A stretch of DNA of 64,000 nt from Lepidostoma basale. Lineage: Eukaryota > Arthropoda > Insecta > Trichoptera > Lepidostomatidae. How positions within the stretch are numbered: the stretch's first letter is position 1; every line of letters starts with the position of its first letter. The DNA lies in NCBI GenBank assembly GCA_022606425.2, contig JAHDVF020000844.1, positions 124,001-188,000 on the forward strand, read 5' to 3'. Position numbers and translations under genes: made by a program. Under the pieces are notes generated by a model that saw only the letters and a program-made list of their open reading frames with translations, was not told where the DNA came from and did not search any database. Positions 63,931 through 64,000 of this stretch are shown piece after piece.

Positions 63931-64000
63931 TTTGCAAGGATTATTTTATAGAAAAAAAATTTAAAACAGTCAAAATCTTATTAAAACGTGAAATTAAATG

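Overview
The window looks like animal nuclear DNA, most probably from a moth or butterfly. The reasons are intron-bearing genes with GT-AG junctions, AT-rich intergenic DNA, a short (TTAGG)n tract (the insect telomere motif), and dense transposon debris of insect-type families: mariner, piggyBac/TTAA elements, Helitron, hAT, RTE/Jockey/L2-type LINEs and a tRNA-derived SINE. The species assignment is inference. No prokaryotic operon, CRISPR array, rRNA or genuine tRNA gene was seen.

Four loci look like host genes. (1) 12737-18812, minus: a complete four-exon gene of 287 codons for the Fcf2/DNTTIP2 ribosome-biogenesis protein. (2) 25469-26209, plus: a 246-codon, single-exon RING gene in which only the last RING finger is intact. 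(3) 35175-36092, plus: its 305-codon paralog with five complete RING-H2 fingers in an A-B-A-B-C order. (4) 43098-50639, minus: a complete six-exon gene of 332 codons for a serine (alpha/beta) hydrolase of the SERHL/kraken type. All exon phases in genes 1 and 4 join without a break. The introns of both are loaded with transposons.

Layout: 1-12.7 kb is nested transposon debris, including a 1,284 bp mariner with intact ends and a dead transposase. 12.7-18.8 kb is the Fcf2 gene, with LINE copies in its introns. 19-25.4 kb holds LINE, MITE and foldback relics, including ORF1 and endonuclease fragments. 25.4-36.1 kb holds the two RING paralogs, with two oppositely oriented ~780 bp TTAA-flanked elements and several LINE pieces between them. 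37.4-44.0 kb and 52.7-63.5 kb are two copies of one segment (about 0.8% different over the shared exon). It carries the last exon of the hydrolase gene plus downstream repeats. Copy 2 has gained a near full-length RTE element (53064-56218, 11 bp target duplication) and a SINE. Copy 1 has gained a MITE. 44-50.6 kb is the rest of the hydrolase gene, with a 15-bp minisatellite, a Helitron 3' end, a second mariner relic and LINE fragments in its introns. The right edge enters a decayed piggyBac transposase.

The most unusual gene content is the five-RING protein and its in-frame, RING-losing paralog. The duplicated segment is also valuable because it supplies dated empty/filled insertion sites. 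The many LINE fragments are given letters here: A, tail (GTTA)n; B, tail (GTTT)n; C-H, RTE-like with (GAA)n tails; J, tail (GATTT)n. These labels are local, not database names.
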